From NCBI GenBank assembly GCA_025060305.1, contig JANXCD010000004.1, positions 1-35,904 on the forward strand: a stretch of DNA of 35,904 nucleotides, written 5' to 3'. The translations under genes were made by a program, and so were the position numbers. Shown piece by piece: positions 24,327 through 33,095 of this stretch. The stretch is from Armatimonadota bacterium. GTDB taxonomy: Bacteria; Armatimonadota; Fervidibacteria; Fervidibacterales; Fervidibacteraceae. Under the pieces are notes generated by a model that saw nothing but the letters and a program-made list of their open reading frames with translations, had not been told where the DNA came from and ran no database searches. The first letter of the stretch is position 1; the number at the start of each line of letters is the position of its first letter.

Positions 24327-25025
24327 GTGAGTGAGGAGACTAAAAATCGTTGTAGGCTTAAAGATTTGCCACCTGAAATTCGCCCTCGTGAAAGGCTTGT
24401 TCGTGATGGCGAGCGTTCTTTGTCCAACGCTGAACTTCTCGCTATCATTTTGAGAACTGGAAACCAGAATGAGACTGCTTTGGAACTTGCCCAAAGATTG
24501 CTCTATCAGTTTGGCGGTTTGCAAGGTTTGTATCAATGTTCAGTGGCAGAACTTGCCAATATCAAAGGTGTAGGCATGGCAAAAGCCTGTCAAATCAAGG
24601 CTGCTATGGAGATAGGTCGCAGAACTTTTGAAAGTGGTCGTTCAGAAAAGGTGATTGTTCGCTCACCAAGGGATGCAGCCGAACTTGTTATGTCCGAAAT
24701 GAGATACCTTGACAGAGAGCACATGAAAGCAATTTTGCTGAACGCAAAGAACATGGTTGTTGATGTCATTACTATTTCTGTTGGGACACTGAATGCATCT
24801 TTGGCTCACCCAAGAGAGTGCTTCAAAGAGGCAATCCGTCAAAGTTCAGCAGCAGTTATCTTCGTGCACAATCATCCAAGTGGTGACCCATCACCGAGCC
24901 CCGAAGACATTTCCCTAACAAAACAACTCTTTGAGGCAGGCAAATTGCTCGGCATAGAAGTCTTAGACCATCTGATAATAGGCGACGGTGTTTTCGTGAG
25001 CCTAAAGGAGCGAGGTTTGATTTGA
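24327..25025 (+). CDS. radC: RadC-family JAB/MPN domain protein
   Basis: An N-terminal helix-hairpin-helix region (LSNAELLAIILRTG, IKGVGMAKACQIKAAMEIGRR) is followed by the RadC JAB1/MPN domain with the metal motif FVHNHPSGDPSPSPED. The family was named for DNA repair, but its actual function remains unclear. The GTG at 24327 (VSEETKNRCRL) is the likeliest start; the TTG at 24303 is the alternative. It precedes mreB by 20 bases, matching the frequent radC-mreB-mreC neighbourhood. Confidence 0.92.
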   Translation: MSEETKNRCRLKDLPPEIRPRERLVRDGERSLSNAELLAIILRTGNQNETALELAQRLLYQFGGLQGLYQCSVAELANIKGVGMAKACQIKAAMEIGRRTFESGRSEKVIVRSPRDAAELVMSEMRYLDREHMKAILLNAKNMVVDVITISVGTLNASLAHPRECFKEAIRQSSAAVIFVHNHPSGDPSPSPEDISLTKQLFEAGKLLGIEVLDHLIIGDGVFVSLKERGLI

Positions 25026-25045
25026 TTGTGAGGAGGGATTGACAA

Positions 25046-26083
25046 ATGCTTACTGTTGTCAGGAAACTTTTGAGTGGTTTATCCCGCAATTTGGGGATTG
25101 ACCTTGGGACAGCCAATACTCTCGTTTATGTGCAAGGTAAAGGTATCATGCTCCGTGAACCTTCTGTCATTGCCGTTGACACTGAGACAAGTAGAATTTG
25201 CGCTGTTGGTGAAGAGGCGAAAAGGATGGTTGGTCGAACGCCAGGGCGAATTGTCGCCCGAAGACCACTTAAAGATGGAACAATCGCTGATTACGACACC
25301 ACTTTGAAAATGCTCAGTTACTTTATGCACCGAGTCCATCGTCGCCGCTATATGGTTTATCCAAGAGTTGTTATCGGCATTCCATCAGGATCAACAGAAG
25401 TTGAAAGAAGGGCAGTTATTCAAGCGGCAAAAGAAGCAGGTGCTATTGATGCCTATGTCGTTGAAGAATCTTTAGCAGCAGCGATAGGTGCTGGTTTGCC
25501 TGTCAATGAACCCGTAGGCAACATGGTCGTTGACATAGGCGGAGGAAGCACAGAAGTTGCTGTCATTTCTCTGGGCGGAATTGTTGTTGCTAACACCATC
25601 AGAGTTGCTGGCGATGAAATTGACGAGGCTATCATAAACTATGTCCGAAGAGCCTACAACTTGCTCATTGGCGAAAGGACAGCGGAAGAAATCAAAATCA
25701 ACATCGGTTCTGCTTACCCTTTGGAAAAAGAACTGAAAATGGAAGTTCGTGGTCGTGACTTAGTAAGCGGATTGCCAAAGAGTATCGTTCTGAGAAGCGA
25801 AGAAATTAGGGAAGCCATTGCCGAACCTGTTAGCCAAATTGTTGATGTAGTCAAGTTAACTTTGGAACAAACTCCACCTGAACTTGCAGCCGACATTATG
25901 GATCGTGGCGTTGTTTTATGTGGTGGTGGCGCTCTATTGCGTGGGCTTGACAAATTGCTGAAACAAGAGACGGGAACGCCAGTTTACATTTCTGAAGACC
26001 CACTAAGTTGTGTCGCTCTCGGGGCAGGTCGCATGGTTGAAGATGAACTTTTCTTCAGAGCATTGGACGGTCGTGGAACATAA
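25046..26083 (+). CDS. mreB: Rod-shape-determining actin homologue MreB
   Basis: A full-length 345-residue MreB: phosphate 1 motif [29 protein letters not shown] (phosphate 2), [15 protein letters not shown] and the adenosine motif [14 protein letters not shown]. It polymerises under the inner membrane and guides the elongasome that lengthens rods. ATG after GGAGGGATT. The next gene is mreC, starting 34 bases after its stop. Confidence 0.95.
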   Translation: MLTVVRKLLSGLSRNLGIDLGTANTLVYVQGKGIMLREPSVIAVDTETSRICAVGEEAKRMVGRTPGRIVARRPLKDGTIADYDTTLKMLSYFMHRVHRRRYMVYPRVVIGIPSGSTEVERRAVIQAAKEAGAIDAYVVEESLAAAIGAGLPVNEPVGNMVVDIGGGSTEVAVISLGGIVVANTIRVAGDEIDEAIINYVRRAYNLLIGERTAEEIKINIGSAYPLEKELKMEVRGRDLVSGLPKSIVLRSEEIREAIAEPVSQIVDVVKLTLEQTPPELAADIMDRGVVLCGGGALLRGLDKLLKQETGTPVYISEDPLSCVALGAGRMVEDELFFRALDGRGT

Positions 26084-26117
26084 AGTCATTTCACTGATGA
26101 CTTCTGAGGCGAAAGAG

Positions 26118-26960
26118 ATGAATGTTCGCAGGGGAATTCAGCACCAACAACTGTCTGTAACTAAAGCCTTTTTCGGTGGCGTGATTTTCAGCATCATGCT
26201 TTTGGTCTTTGCCTTCAGTGGAAGAAATTTCATCGCTTCATTGCTGAACGCATTGAGGGCTGGAACTGTCAGTGCAATTTCGGCAGTATCTTATCTTCTG
26301 GACTCTGTAACTTCTTTGCCAAAACAATTCTTTCCTAATGCTAAACTTCAAAGTGAACTTAAACAACTTCGCTTCCAACTGGCAGAACTTCAGGCTGAAA
26401 GTTTGAGAATTCAAGAACTGACAGAGGAAAACCGAAGGCTAAGGCAACTTCTCGGTCTCGCTGAGAATGTAGGTCAACCATACATCGCTGCTGAAGTGAT
26501 TGCTATTGGAGGCAGTAACTGGTTTCATACCTTCATCATAAACAAGGGAAGTAAAGATGGGATAATTCAAGGAGCACCTGTCCTTTGCCATAAAGGTTTG
26601 GTCGGTCGGGTTTGGGAAGTGAGAAATTACCACAGTGTCATTTTGCTCATCACTGATAGACATAGTGCTGTCGGAGTTTCACTGACAGAACACGAAGGCG
26701 TTCACGGAATTTTGAAAGGGACAGGCAAAGGTTTGTGCGAATTGGCTCATCTTTCCAGACATGTTATCCCTAAGAAAGGTGAAACCTTGGTCACATCAGG
26801 TTTGGGAGGAGTTTTTCCGAAGGGAATCTCTGTCGGTGAAGTTGTCTCTGTTAAGATTGAAACTGAACCTCCTACTGTTAAAGTCAAGCCACTTTTCCGA
26901 CCAGATGAGTTGAGGGAAGTTATCGTTTTGACGAAACTGCCACCAATCGTTAATCAGTGA
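26118..26960 (+). CDS. mreC: Rod-shape-determining protein MreC
   Basis: A short cytoplasmic start, one transmembrane helix (ISIMLLVFAFSGR region), a coiled coil (LQSELKQLRFQLAELQAE to RRLRQLLGL) and the periplasmic beta domain with EVIAIGGSNWFHTFIINKGS, GLVGRV, DRHSAVGVS and VTSGLGGVFPKGISVG, typical MreC. It links MreB to the periplasmic wall synthases. The track's start at 26010 lies within mreB and is unlikely; ATG 26118 has GAGG at 8 bases. No mreD, pbp2 or rodA follows; the next gene is convergent uppP, overlapping by 11 bases. Confidence 0.93.
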   Translation: MNVRRGIQHQQLSVTKAFFGGVIFSIMLLVFAFSGRNFIASLLNALRAGTVSAISAVSYLLDSVTSLPKQFFPNAKLQSELKQLRFQLAELQAESLRIQELTEENRRLRQLLGLAENVGQPYIAAEVIAIGGSNWFHTFIINKGSKDGIIQGAPVLCHKGLVGRVWEVRNYHSVILLITDRHSAVGVSLTEHEGVHGILKGTGKGLCELAHLSRHVIPKKGETLVTSGLGGVFPKGISVGEVVSVKIETEPPTVKVKPLFRPDELREVIVLTKLPPIVNQ

Positions 26961-27735
26961 ACCAAGCAATTGTTGCGATAATCAAGCAATAAAGACTGAA
27001 CCAACGCAACTTTGCCATTTGGACAAATTTCAGTGTCCAATGAATTGCTAGCCAACCGACTCCTAATGCGACCAAAGAGGCGATAAAAAGTGAGCCAGCA
27101 CTTACATTCAAACTGGCAACTTCTTTTGCCTCTAACAGGTTAGCACCCAACATCGCAGGTATCCCCACAACGAAGGCAAATCGCCCCGCTTGCTCTCGTC
27201 CCAACCCGAAAATCAGCCCCGTTGCTATAGTCGTTCCAGAGCGAGACAAACCAGGAAAGACAGCCAAACCTTGAGCGATGCCAACTAAAAGCGCTGTCCA
27301 CCAATCCAAAGGTTTGCTGTTTTTTTGGTTTGCCGAAATTTGCTCGCTCACAAATAACAAAAATGCTGTCAGCAAAAGGAAAATTGCAACGAATTTTGGC
27401 GAACCGAAGGCTTGTTCTACCTTTCTCTCCAAAGCGATTGCGATAATTGCTGTGGCAAAATTTGCGATGATGATAAAGAAAAGCAGTTTCCGACCCTCAT
27501 AGTCGCCCTTGAAAATTCCACGAAAAATTAACCATAGTTCGTTGCGAAAATAAGACAACAAAGCAATCAAAGTCCCAAAGTGAAGAAAGACCGTTACGGA
27601 AAGTCTGGCGCTTTCAGAGATGCCAAGCCAATGTTCAACTAAAGCCAAGTGACCACTGCTTGACACAGGCAAAAACTCAGTTAAACCTTGCAAAATTGCT
27701 AAAAGGACAAGTTGGAGAAAAGTAACTGTTTCCAA
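26950..27735 (-). CDS. uppP: Undecaprenyl-diphosphatase (BacA type)
   Basis: A 261-residue polytopic membrane protein with the UppP motifs LTEFLPVSSSGHL and PGLSRSGTTIATGL. It dephosphorylates undecaprenyl pyrophosphate to recycle the lipid carrier for peptidoglycan, O-antigen and other glycans. It can confer bacitracin resistance when overproduced. Its 3' end overlaps mreC by 11 bases on the opposite strand; pdxT starts upstream on the same strand with a 19-base gap. Confidence 0.94.
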   Translation of the reverse strand: METVTFLQLVLLAILQGLTEFLPVSSSGHLALVEHWLGISESARLSVTVFLHFGTLIALLSYFRNELWLIFRGIFKGDYEGRKLLFFIIIANFATAIIAIALERKVEQAFGSPKFVAIFLLLTAFLLFVSEQISANQKNSKPLDWWTALLVGIAQGLAVFPGLSRSGTTIATGLIFGLGREQAGRFAFVVGIPAMLGANLLEAKEVASLNVSAGSLFIASLVALGVGWLAIHWTLKFVQMAKLRWFSLYCLIIATIAWFTD

Positions 27736-27754
27736 AACTCAACCCTCACTTTCG

Positions 27755-28324
27755 CTAAGATTGACAAAGCCGAAGGAAATAGCGATGAATTCGGACATCG
27801 TCGGTCAATTCAGGATGAAAAGTTGTGGCAATTATATTGCCTTGCTGGACGAAAACAGGCTTGTCATTAAATTCCGCCAAAACATCAACGCCTTCACCGA
27901 CGGCTTCAATGACTGGCGCTCTAATGAATACACCTCGCACGGGAACTTCTCCCAACTTAGGAACATGGATGTCGGCTTCAAAACTATCTTTTTGCCGACC
28001 ATAAGCGTTTCGGTTGACAACGATGTCAATCACTCCAATTCTCGGTTGATCGCTTTCAAGGATTGTTTTTGCCAGAACAATCGCACCAGCACATGTCCCA
28101 AAGGCTGGCAACCCTTCCTTTAATATCTCATGCAAAGCATCAAAAAGTCCATAGCGATTTCCCACTATGCCTAAAGTTGTGCTTTCGCCTCCAGGGATGA
28201 TAACACCATCAACTCCTTCAAGGTCTTTCGGTAACCGAACTCCTTTCGCTTGGACATTCAACCTTCGTAACATTTCCAAATGCTCGGCAAAGTCGCCTTG
28301 AATTGTCACAACGCCGATGAGCAT
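27755..28324 (-). CDS. pdxT: Pyridoxal 5'-phosphate synthase glutaminase subunit PdxT
   Basis: A 189-residue class I glutamine amidotransferase: IGVVTIQGDFAEHLEML, IPGGESTTLG, FGTCAGAIVLAK with the nucleophile cysteine, and TFHPELTDD with the catalytic histidine and glutamate. It delivers ammonia to PdxS in the DXP-independent vitamin B6 pathway. pdxS is not in the window. The ATG follows GAGGTGA at 6 bases. Confidence 0.95.
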   Translation of the reverse strand: MLIGVVTIQGDFAEHLEMLRRLNVQAKGVRLPKDLEGVDGVIIPGGESTTLGIVGNRYGLFDALHEILKEGLPAFGTCAGAIVLAKTILESDQPRIGVIDIVVNRNAYGRQKDSFEADIHVPKLGEVPVRGVFIRAPVIEAVGEGVDVLAEFNDKPVFVQQGNIIATTFHPELTDDVRIHRYFLRLCQS

Positions 28325-28521
28325 TGGTAGTCACCTCGTGCAATACAAAGGTTACTGCTTTCGCAAAAAGTTATTTTGCTACACAATAAAGGTGAATGAA
28401 CAAGGAAACTTTACAAAGTTAACCTAAACTGGCGCTATATGCTCAAAGTTTGTTTTGTGCAAAAGAATTTTCGGATGATGCAAAATTGAAAAGTCCATCA
28501 CATTTAAGGCTTGTCTTTTAC

Positions 28522-28561
28522 GATGAAAGGTGGTGGGTTGATGATGAAAGGTGGTGGGTTG
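28522..28561 (+). repeat. Tandem 19-base repeat at the start of the secreted enzyme gene
   Basis: GATGAAAGGTGGTGGGTTG occurs at 28522-28540 and again at 28543-28561, a 21-base period in frame. The first copy places AGGTGG upstream of the ATGs at 28541 and 28544, so one copy works as the ribosome site of the other. Confidence 0.75.
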
Positions 28562-30973
28562 TTGTTTCTGGCAACAATGACAATAATTTGCGGGAATGTG
28601 GCAGCGCAAAGTGACATGCTTCCAATCTATGGAGTTCCATTTGCCGAAAAGTCACCAAAAATTGATGGGCAACTGGATGACGAATGTTGGCAAAATTTGC
28701 CGACAATGACTTTGCCCTTTGATTACTACGCCGTTGAGACTTCTGGTCGCCCTGTGGCAACGAAGTCACCACCAACTTTCGCAAAATTTTGCTACGACCA
28801 AAAGGCACTTTATGTCGCCATCCAATTGCAAGAGCAAAACTTGACGAAAACTCGCCGCTTCATCTTCGGAAGGGACGCCTATGACACTTGGACGGACGAT
28901 TGCGTTGAGTTGATGCTTTCGCCAAAGGACTTGAGTTACCGCTTCAAGTTCACTGTCAACGCTAACGGCGCTCACTACGATGAAGTTGACTTGGATTTCA
29001 CTCTCGTGCATCCGTCTTGGAATAGCACAAGTTGGCAAGCAGCAACAAGTCAAGGCGAAAATGCTTGGTTCATTGAAATTGCAATTCCCTTTCACGATTT
29101 AGGCGTGTCAACGCCTAAGCCCAAAGAAAGGTGGCGAGCGCTTTTAGTTCGCTTTCGTTGGGCAACAGGAAATTTTGAAGGCTCAAGTTGGACACCAACA
29201 GGTGCATTCAACCGACCGCACCTTTTTGGCATCTTGCAGTTTTTGAAGCGTGGCGAAAAGCCTTTCCATCGCAACCCTTTTGAACGATTGCTTCAATTGA
29301 CCTTTGAAGATCACGACCAAAAATTACAGCCATTGGTGAGCGAATTTTTGGTGCGAGGAGGCGATCAGAAAATGAAAGCCAAAATAACAGCAGCACTAAT
29401 GATGGCTTTGACAGCGACGAACGCTCCTACTGCTCTTTCGCAATGGTATCCCGCAGAAGGGCGACACGATGGCGCTTACTTGCACGAAGTCAAAACAGAA
29501 TTCATCACGCCACACCTAACTTGGGCTAAACCTTACGCTCGCAAAAAACTTAAAGTCTTTTGCCTAACGCCTATGTCAATGGCGCCAAGGGAAGTTGTTG
29601 AGTTATGGCAAAGGCTTGACATTGACTTTACCGCTGCGACTGTTGGGATGCCCGACCGATTTGACCGAGTGGTTGGTTTTCTCGGACCTTGGGCTTTTTC
29701 CGTTCAAGGCTCAACCCGTGCGGAAAAAGAAGCAGAAATTTTGCGAAAACTCAAAAGCCCTTACGATGTTTTGGTCATCGGCGATGTCTCCTTTGACATC
29801 TTACCACCGAGCATCCAACTGGCAATTTTGCAACAAGTTGATGATGGCGCTGGTTTGGTTTATGTCTTTGACCCACGAACCAAATTGCCTTTGTTTCAAA
29901 AGCCTTCGGACGAAGATGGCGAACTTTTGTTCAACGGGTTGCCTTGGTCAATTTCGCCATCTTTGAGTGTTTTCAAAGACAAGCCCGATCAACTCCTTCG
30001 CAGGTTCAGGTTGGGCAAGGGACGAATTGTTCAAATCGCATGGGCGCACTACTCTTATCCGCACTATGGTGGGCATGGCTTCACTCCGCCTGAACCTTTC
30101 TCGCCAAGATGGCATTTTGACTACGAACATTACATGCAAACACTCATCAAAGCAATCCTTTGGGCAGCACCGACAGAAAAGCGTCCCAACATCGTTTGGT
30201 TGAAAGTTAGCGAAGGCTTCAAAGTCAATCAAAGCGATGGCGCAAAAGTTGAGTTTGCTTTGGCTAACCGAAGTCAGAAAAGTTTTCAAGGCATTTTGCG
30301 CCAAATCATTCGCAACCGCTTCAATGAAACTGTCGCTAAAAGTGAGCATCCCGTCTCCATCGGTGCAGGTCAAACTCAAACAGTGACCGTTTTCGTTCCA
30401 GCCAATTTGCCTGCTGGCGATTACGCTTTGGACTTGCAAATTTTCACTGCTGTCAAGCCTTTTTCCGTTGAGCAATTTGGCTCTTTCGGTTTTAAGGTTG
30501 AAGCACCATTTGCCATTGCTGCTTTCTTAGACGAGTTGAAGTTTTTAGACAGGGAGAAAGCAACAGAAGGGATTGTCAAGTTCAACTCGCCAGCACCAGA
30601 AAATGCCAAATTCCGTTTAAGCCTGACGGACACTTACAGGCGTTTGTTTTTCCGCTATGAAGCAATTTTGCCGAAAGGAAGTCAGCAGTTGAAAGTTCCA
30701 ATTTCAGTTTCCGATGCGATGGCTCAAGGCATTTTGGCAAGGGGCGAACTTTTTGCCGGAAAGAACTTAGTTGATTTGGCTGTCAAGCACTTGTTTGCGC
30801 CATTTAGAGCGCCAACCCTTTCTGGTTTTCCGACTAACGAATTTGCTTCTTTGCTTTGGAACGGAATTTCGCACGGGCATACAGGTTTGGGCGTTTACGC
30901 TTTTGAGCAGGCGAGAAGAGCAGCTTCAACTTCACCTACGGCGGTGGCGAAACAACTTTTTGGGCAAACATGA
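28541..30973 (+). CDS. Secreted CBM9-like / GH42-like enzyme, N-terminal part before a frameshift
   Basis: A signal peptide (MMKGGGLLFLATMTIICGNVAAQ) is followed by a CBM9-like sugar-binding domain (about 30-240; IDGQLDDECW, DDCVELMLSP, FIEIAIPFHDLG). A class I amidotransferase-like fold, as in GH42 middle domains (about 330-570; YDVLVIGDVSFD, LGKGRIVQIAWAHYSYP), and an Ig-like part (about 575-790) come next. The frame ends at 30973 with AASTSPTAVAKQLFGQT. The other frame reads FNFTYGGGETTFWAN across the same bases and continues without a break into the next ORF. One base (probably G in gca-g.c-ttc) is missing at about 30920-30925. The intact protein would be near 1480 residues. The stated start is the ATG after the first repeat copy. 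Confidence 0.75.
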   Translation: MMKGGGLLFLATMTIICGNVAAQSDMLPIYGVPFAEKSPKIDGQLDDECWQNLPTMTLPFDYYAVETSGRPVATKSPPTFAKFCYDQKALYVAIQLQEQNLTKTRRFIFGRDAYDTWTDDCVELMLSPKDLSYRFKFTVNANGAHYDEVDLDFTLVHPSWNSTSWQAATSQGENAWFIEIAIPFHDLGVSTPKPKERWRALLVRFRWATGNFEGSSWTPTGAFNRPHLFGILQFLKRGEKPFHRNPFERLLQLTFEDHDQKLQPLVSEFLVRGGDQKMKAKITAALMMALTATNAPTALSQWYPAEGRHDGAYLHEVKTEFITPHLTWAKPYARKKLKVFCLTPMSMAPREVVELWQRLDIDFTAATVGMPDRFDRVVGFLGPWAFSVQGSTRAEKEAEILRKLKSPYDVLVIGDVSFDILPPSIQLAILQQVDDGAGLVYVFDPRTKLPLFQKPSDEDGELLFNGLPWSISPSLSVFKDKPDQLLRRFRLGKGRIVQIAWAHYSYPHYGGHGFTPPEPFSPRWHFDYEHYMQTLIKAILWAAPTEKRPNIVWLKVSEGFKVNQSDGAKVEFALANRSQKSFQGILRQIIRNRFNETVAKSEHPVSIGAGQTQTVTVFVPANLPAGDYALDLQIFTAVKPFSVEQFGSFGFKVEAPFAIAAFLDELKFLDREKATEGIVKFNSPAPENAKFRLSLTDTYRRLFFRYEAILPKGSQQLKVPISVSDAMAQGILARGELFAGKNLVDLAVKHLFAPFRAPTLSGFPTNEFASLLWNGISHGHTGLGVYAFEQARRAASTSPTAVAKQLFGQT

Positions 30974-32970
30974 CATATTCGCTCATCGTCACTCACATCG
31001 GTCGTGGCGCTGATGAGCGTGGCTATCCAACAGACCGACAATTCAAAGGTGAAGATGCTTCAGTTTACAATCCCGAATTACTCAAAGCCTACACCGAGCC
31101 TTTGGCGAAAGAACTGCCAAAGTTCCTTCCGATGAAACCTTTGATTTACGGTTTGGGTGACGAAACTTATTTCAGTTACGATGCTGGCTTTTCACCTTAC
31201 GACAAAAGGGCTTTTCGTGAATATGTTCGGCAACGCTATGGGACATTGGAGCGCCTTAACGCTGAGTGGGGAACTCAGTTTGCCAGTTGGGACGAAGTAG
31301 AGCCTATCCCTTACGAGCGATGCCGAAAGGAAGGAAAAATTGCTGCTGGCATTGACCTTCGCATGTTCAACGAACGCTCTTACGCTGACTTGCACGAAAT
31401 GCTTCGCCAGTTCATCAGAAAGTTTGACCCGCAAGCGAGAACGGCTTCCGAGTTGGGAATGATTGGCGATGTGCCTTACTTTTTTGACCGAATAGACTTT
31501 TTCTGCACAACAACTGACAGAAGGTTGCATGAACTTTTCCGCTCACTGCCAAGAGTTAAAAACGACCCGCTCTTTTTGCTTGGCGATTGGTGGGGCGGTT
31601 ATGTTTTCAATCACGGCGGTCGTGTCGGAGCAATTAGGCTTTGGCGACAAATTTTGCGTGGGCACGCAAACAGCAGTTGGTTCTTCTTCATCGTCCCAAG
31701 CGAAGAAGGTGCACTGGCTTGCGATTTGAGAATCGCTGAGTATGTGCAAGAGATGATGCCTGAGTTGCAAGAAATCGCAAACGGCATCGGACAGTTGATG
31801 GCGAATGCAAAAATCATTAGCGATGGCAATGCGATTTTCTACTCAACAGTCAACGAACATGTCCCGCAGTTTTATACGGCTTTTGATGGTCAACCTGCTG
31901 CTCAAGGCTCTATCATCGGAGTTTTGGACAAGTTGGGAGTGGGCTACGAGTTCGTCACAGAAGATGACATCGTAAAGGGAGCGTTAGACAAGGGCGACTA
32001 CCAAAGGCTTTTCCTTGCTGGCTCAATTGCTATAAGCGACGAAGCAGCGAAAGCCATAGCCGAGTTTGTCAGCAATGGCGGAATTGTCATCGCTGATTTG
32101 GCAACTGGCATCATGAATGGCTTTGGGCGACTTTTAGGCAAAGGGCAACTGGACGAACTTTTTGGCATCGCTCGCAACAGTGCACCAAAGCCAGTCACCA
32201 TCGTCATTAAAGGTTCGGTCGCTCTGAACGGACGAAAATGGACGACAGAAGATTTGCGAGTGCTTTCGGATGCCTCTGTGAAACCGACGAAAGCGAAGGC
32301 ATTGATGCAAATTGATGGCGTGCCCTTGTTTGTTGTGAACGAGTTTGGCAAAGGCAAAGTTTTGCTTTGCAACTTCACTTTGCCTGGTGAAGACCATCCC
32401 GATGCAGCATCTTTGATGCAAATCATACTGAACTGGGCAGGGTTTGAGTTAACTAACTCTGTTGCGGAAAAATGGTTGCTTCGTCGCTTCCGTTTGGGTG
32501 GCTTGACGCTTCTAAGCGCTATTGCTTTGCCAGGAGCAAAGGATGTTAAAGTGCGCCTTTCTTCGCCTGCTTGGGTTTACGATGTCCGAAAGGGCAAAAG
32601 GCTTGGGCGCACCAACGAAATTGAACTTTCAAGCAAGCAGCAAGCGTGGCTTTTCGCTTTAGCACCGACAGGAACAGTGAAACTTTCAGCACAAACTCAA
32701 AAGATTGTCCGATGCGGACAAAAGTTGAATTTGCAGTTGAAATTGGAACATCAAGGCGTAAATGTAACGGGGCGAATTTTGCGAGTTCAAATCTTTCGCC
32801 CAGACAAAAGCGAAGCCGTCGCTTATCGCTGGTATCCGTCACTATCCGAACCACAAACAGAAATTTCAATCCCCATCGCTCTCAACGACCCAGTGGGACG
32901 ATGGAGCGCAACAGTGACCGATGTGGCAACAGGAACGAAAGCGACAACTTTGTGGGAAGTGAAGCAATGA
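30970..32970 (+). CDS. GH42-like catalytic part after the frameshift
   Basis: This 666-residue frame is not a separate gene by content. Its barrel is already in progress at its first residue, and the coding sense extends upstream of the ATG (FNFTYGGGETTFWAN). It contains PLIYGLGDETYFSYD, with a candidate acid/base glutamate at the GH42 N-E-like position, RAFREYVRQRYG, LNAEWGTQF, then an amidotransferase-like domain (GSIAISDEAAKAIAEFV) typical of the GH42 trimerisation region, and beta domains. GH42 enzymes are beta-galactosidases, but large divergent relatives act on other beta-glycans. The true specificity is unknown. No ribosome site explains independent start at 30970, although ATGA overlap with the upstream ORF could allow coupling. 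Confidence 0.75.
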   Translation: MTYSLIVTHIGRGADERGYPTDRQFKGEDASVYNPELLKAYTEPLAKELPKFLPMKPLIYGLGDETYFSYDAGFSPYDKRAFREYVRQRYGTLERLNAEWGTQFASWDEVEPIPYERCRKEGKIAAGIDLRMFNERSYADLHEMLRQFIRKFDPQARTASELGMIGDVPYFFDRIDFFCTTTDRRLHELFRSLPRVKNDPLFLLGDWWGGYVFNHGGRVGAIRLWRQILRGHANSSWFFFIVPSEEGALACDLRIAEYVQEMMPELQEIANGIGQLMANAKIISDGNAIFYSTVNEHVPQFYTAFDGQPAAQGSIIGVLDKLGVGYEFVTEDDIVKGALDKGDYQRLFLAGSIAISDEAAKAIAEFVSNGGIVIADLATGIMNGFGRLLGKGQLDELFGIARNSAPKPVTIVIKGSVALNGRKWTTEDLRVLSDASVKPTKAKALMQIDGVPLFVVNEFGKGKVLLCNFTLPGEDHPDAASLMQIILNWAGFELTNSVAEKWLLRRFRLGGLTLLSAIALPGAKDVKVRLSSPAWVYDVRKGKRLGRTNEIELSSKQQAWLFALAPTGTVKLSAQTQKIVRCGQKLNLQLKLEHQGVNVTGRILRVQIFRPDKSEAVAYRWYPSLSEPQTEISIPIALNDPVGRWSATVTDVATGTKATTLWEVKQ

Positions 32971-32984
32971 TGACAAGCATCAAT

Positions 32985-33049
32985 GTAGGGACAGGCAAAG
33001 CCTGTCCGAAAAACAAAATGGTAGGGACAGGCAAAGCCTGTCCGAAAAA
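32985..33049 (+). repeat. Two tandem 29-base palindromic repeats
   Basis: GTAGGGACAGGCAAAGCCTG... occurs identically at 32985-33013 and 33021-33049, each with the perfect hairpin GGACAGGC-AAA-GCCTGTCC followed by GAAAAA. The following tcgggcagttttcacctgc resembles the second hairpin of the MITE family, so this may be a shrunken relative. Confidence 0.75.
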
Positions 33050-33095
33050 ATAATCGGGCAGTTTTCACCTGCAAATTTGAAGGAGTGATGGGACG

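Noticed and set aside
30915-30975. Programmed ribosomal frameshifting in the GH42-like gene
   Set aside because: No slippery heptamer or clear downstream stimulatory structure is visible; a one-base loss in gcag.cttc explains it simply.
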